DNA of 14,560 nt, from the NCBI GenBank assembly GCA_003651045.1, contig QMTJ01000011.1, positions 1 to 14,560 on the forward strand. The letters are read 5' to 3'. The translations under genes and the position numbers were made by a program. This DNA is from Thermoplasmata archaeon (GTDB lineage Archaea; Thermoplasmatota; E2; DHVEG-1). Of this stretch, positions 13,084 through 14,560 are shown piece after piece; the first letter of the stretch is position 1; every line of letters begins with the position of its first letter. Under the pieces are notes generated by a model. The model did not search any database. It worked only from the letters and a program-made list of their open reading frames with translations, and had not been told where the DNA came from.

Positions 13084-13734
13084 TTCAGTTATGAGTCTTT
13101 TTAATGCTTTGTATCCTGTGATAGCATCCTTTTCTGAAACTATAAAAATCATTTCTAAGTCAATTGAAATTATTTCAATAATGTTAATATTTTCCCATGC
13201 AAAGTTTCGTACAATCTGGAATAATACTCCTGGTGTGCTTACTAGTTTTTTATCGATAGCGAAGGATAACGCTACTAGATCCTCTTTGATTTCAAGTATT
13301 TTTTCATTCTGAAGGAATTTAGATATCTGATCTTTGTATCTCTCGTTGGTGATAATGCTTACAGTGTTACGTCCATAGATTATGTGCAGTATGTCTCCTT
13401 TATCAAATTTGATTATGTCATAGATTCGTTTTAATTTGTCAAAGAGACAAGGTGTTTTTAAGACGTTTATGTCGATGATGTTTGTTTTTAGGTTGACTTC
13501 TGAGTTGTTGTTTGTAAATTTTATTTCTCTGAATTTTATATCTAGTTTTTCTGCGTATCTTCGTAGTGCTGCTACGATCGCGTAATGAGCTACTTCTTTT
13601 CGTAGTTCTTGTTCGATTTCTGGTTTGAGGTGTTTTGCTACAGAACCGTAGGATGCTATGCCTTTACCTATTGCTTCTTGCAGGTAGATTTTTTCATCAA
13701 CGAGTTTATTAACAATGTGACTTACTGTGACCAT
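13081..13734 (-). CDS. Conserved archaeal protein with C-terminal ACT domain, probable amino-acid-responsive regulator (217 aa)
   Basis: Residues 150-215 form an ACT domain closest in style to those of aspartate kinases: VALSFAIDKKLVSTPGVLFQIVRNFAWENINIIEII, then IDLEMIFIVSEKDAITGYKALKRL. ACT domains bind small ligands, mostly amino acids. The N-terminal 60 residues (SHIVNKLVDEKIYLQEAIGKGIASYGSVAKHLKPEIEQEL) are helical and HTH-like; the middle (65-140) is beta-rich and unrecognised. The gene converges on the carboxylase operon, so a role in sensing leucine or another amino acid is plausible but unproven. Its own start region carries TGTGA/TCACA repeats that could be an autoregulatory site. 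The ATG is preceded by a weak GTGAT ribosome binding site five bases upstream. No enzymatic domain is fused to it, so it is not an aspartate kinase. Confidence 0.85.
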   Translation of the reverse strand: MVTVSHIVNKLVDEKIYLQEAIGKGIASYGSVAKHLKPEIEQELRKEVAHYAIVAALRRYAEKLDIKFREIKFTNNNSEVNLKTNIIDINVLKTPCLFDKLKRIYDIIKFDKGDILHIIYGRNTVSIITNERYKDQISKFLQNEKILEIKEDLVALSFAIDKKLVSTPGVLFQIVRNFAWENINIIEIISIDLEMIFIVSEKDAITGYKALKRLITE

Positions 13735-13747
13735 TTTTTAATCACAG
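13716..13747. promoter_or_regulatory. Possible operator at the start of the ACT-domain gene
   Basis: A perfect inverted repeat CTGTGA (13725-13730) N11 TCACAG (13742-13747) flanks the start codon at 13732-13734. An extra direct TGTGA at 13716-13720 lies exactly ten bases from the first, one helical turn. The predicted transcription start is near 13749. This is suggestive of an autoregulatory site but unproven. Confidence 0.4.
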
Positions 13748-14066
13748 ATATATTATTATAATTTTAAGCATATATAAATCTTTTTGTTTAATTTCAAACT
13801 AAAAATATAAAAAAATAGTACATATCATAACAATCAGTATTTATAAAAACAAATAAGCAGTATCACACCATATAATCCACGGAAAAATTACATCTATAAT
13901 ACCTACTTATAAAACCTAAATTTAAAAACACAACTATTCACTAAAAATATCGAAAGCTAAATAACAAAATAAACTATTATAACCTATCAAACAATACCAA
14001 AAACCCATCATCCCATAAATAAAGAGGAGAGAAAAACAAGACTTTACAAAAAAGTGAGATTAAAAA
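13735..14066. other. Non-coding gap of 332 bases between divergent genes
   Basis: The left end holds the operator-like repeats and TATA box of the ACT-domain gene. The rest is A+C-rich on the plus strand, with very little G, and contains no credible gene. A weak TATA-like CATAAATAAAG at 14014-14024 could serve the small gene at 14067. No tRNA or structured RNA was recognised. Confidence 0.6.
13771..13785 (-). promoter_or_regulatory. TATA box of the ACT-domain gene
   Basis: The minus strand reads AAAAAGATTTATATA, a good BRE/TATA match centred about 40 bases before the ATG at 13734, giving a leader of about 15 bases. Confidence 0.6.
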
Positions 14067-14375
14067 ATGAAAGATAAAATCCTAAAAGAAGTCCTAGACT
14101 GGTGCAAAAACAACGAAGATAAACCTAATTTTTATATAGAGGATTTTGTCGACGTAGTAATAAACAAAACAACAGATGTTGTATTTGAAGAAATCAAAAA
14201 CGAACTAAAAAACGAATTTGAAAACGGAAATTTGAAACATCCCTTCATAATATCCGATGAATACTATATATATCTAAAATTAAAAGACATCAAAAACAAG
14301 TTAATCAACCCAGAAAAAGACAGCGATTATATTGAAAACGAAGAAACAGTTACACAAAAACAAAAAAATGATTAA
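14067..14375 (+). CDS. Small acidic protein of unknown function (102 aa)
   Basis: It is a highly charged protein rich in Glu, Asp, Lys and Asn, without signal peptide or membrane segment, so probably cytoplasmic. The N-terminal half is predicted helical by eye (KILKEVLDWCKNNEDKP, then FVDVVINKTTDVVFEEIKNELKNEF), and the C-terminal 20 residues are a disordered polar tail. The first 75 residues could be a small helical or winged fold (the DEYYIYLKLKDIKNKL segment resembles a strand plus helix), but I recognise no family. The ribosome binding site is weak (GTGAG about ten bases upstream). A T-tract follows the stop. Coding bias and the even charge distribution support a real gene; function cannot be assigned. 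It converges on the acyl-CoA synthetase gene with a 13-base gap. Confidence 0.65.
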   Translation: MKDKILKEVLDWCKNNEDKPNFYIEDFVDVVINKTTDVVFEEIKNELKNEFENGNLKHPFIISDEYYIYLKLKDIKNKLINPEKDSDYIENEETVTQKQKND

Positions 14376-14388
14376 AAAAAAATTGGAA

Positions 14389-14560
14389 CTATTTTTTTCT
14401 TAATTCTCGTCTTAATATTTTACCTGAAATTGTTTTCGGCAACTCATCTATGTATTCAATAATCCGAGGATATTTATAAGGTGCAGTTGTCTTTTTTACA
14501 TGATCCTGCAGTTCCTTCGTAAGTGTTTCAGAGGGTTTATATCCCTTGGCAAGTACAACA
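14389..14560 (-). CDS. AMP-forming acyl-CoA synthetase, C-terminal 56 residues only
   Basis: The reverse strand reads an open frame from the right edge to a TAG at 14389-14391. The visible end contains GYKPSETLTKELQDHVKKT, then TAPYKYPRIIEYIDELPKTISGKILRREL. TAPYKYPR and ELPKT-SGKI-R are hallmarks of the C-terminal domain of acetyl/acyl-CoA synthetases of the adenylate-forming superfamily; the lysine in SGKI is the catalytic one for adenylation. These enzymes turn a free carboxylic acid, ATP and CoA into acyl-CoA, AMP and pyrophosphate. The KxTAPYKYPR style is close to medium-chain (ACSM-like) or branched-chain synthetases. Near a leucine/isovalerate module it could activate isovalerate or related acids, which is inference. 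The N-terminus lies outside the window. Confidence 0.92.
   Translation of the reverse strand, partial: VVLAKGYKPSETLTKELQDHVKKTTAPYKYPRIIEYIDELPKTISGKILRRELRKK
14391..14400 (+). terminator. T-tract after the small acidic gene
   Basis: ATTTTTTTCT follows the stop at 14375 by 15 bases and overlaps the last codons of the converging acyl-CoA synthetase gene. Confidence 0.4.

Noticed and set aside
13716..13747. CRP/FNR binding site (TGTGA-N6-TCACA)
   Set aside because: The half-sites match but the spacer is 11, not 6, bases, and the context is archaeal, where CRP is not expected.

Overview
The window looks like a chromosomal segment of an AT-rich, anaerobic, peptide- or amino-acid-using archaeon. 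The support is archaeal TATA boxes about 30-40 bases before start codons, T-tract terminators, short leaders with GGAGG/GGTGA ribosome binding sites, secreted PKD and Asp-box proteins, and a small ArsR-type HTH gene paired with a membrane protein gene. The protein style resembles marine-sediment Thermoplasmatota, but this is inference; there is no rRNA or other marker gene here.

Layout, left to right. (1) 1-1437, minus: a large secreted Asp-box/PKD protein that runs off the left edge, followed by a 415-base non-coding gap. (2) 1853-2446, minus: a 197-residue secreted protein with a glycine-rich repeat. (3) 2554-3391, minus: a two-gene unit of winged-HTH regulator and four-helix membrane protein. 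(4) 3438-5731, minus: a translationally coupled pair, a sodium:solute symporter and the biotin ligase/repressor BirA. The symporter's start is covered by a near-perfect BirA-type operator. (5) 5941-7440, minus: a membrane-anchored PKD protein. (6) 7703-13036, plus: two crotonase-fold genes followed by a split biotin-dependent carboxylase (biotin carboxylase, biotin carrier protein, carboxyltransferase). The carboxyltransferase is clearly of the 3-methylcrotonyl-CoA carboxylase type and the second crotonase is LiuC-like, so this is a leucine/isovalerate catabolic module. (7) 13081-13734, minus: a putative regulator with a C-terminal ACT domain, convergent with the carboxylase operon. (8) 14067-14375, plus: a small acidic protein of unknown function. 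(9) 14389-14560, minus: the C-terminus of an AMP-forming acyl-CoA synthetase, cut by the right edge.

How it fits together: the carboxylase carrier protein needs covalent biotin, and BirA attaches it. BirA overlaps by four bases with a symporter gene whose promoter carries TTGTTAACC-N14-GGTTAAC. That predicts a self-regulated circuit in which BirA represses its own operon when biotin is plentiful, and makes the SSS-family symporter a candidate biotin (or biotin-precursor) importer. The acyl-CoA synthetase, crotonases and carboxylase suggest handling of branched-chain acyl-CoAs.

The other main points are a crotonase lacking every usual catalytic acid, possible operators at several promoters, and sharp changes in strand composition, two of which fall inside genes near domain boundaries. 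No tRNA, rRNA, CRISPR array, insertion sequence or transposase was seen.
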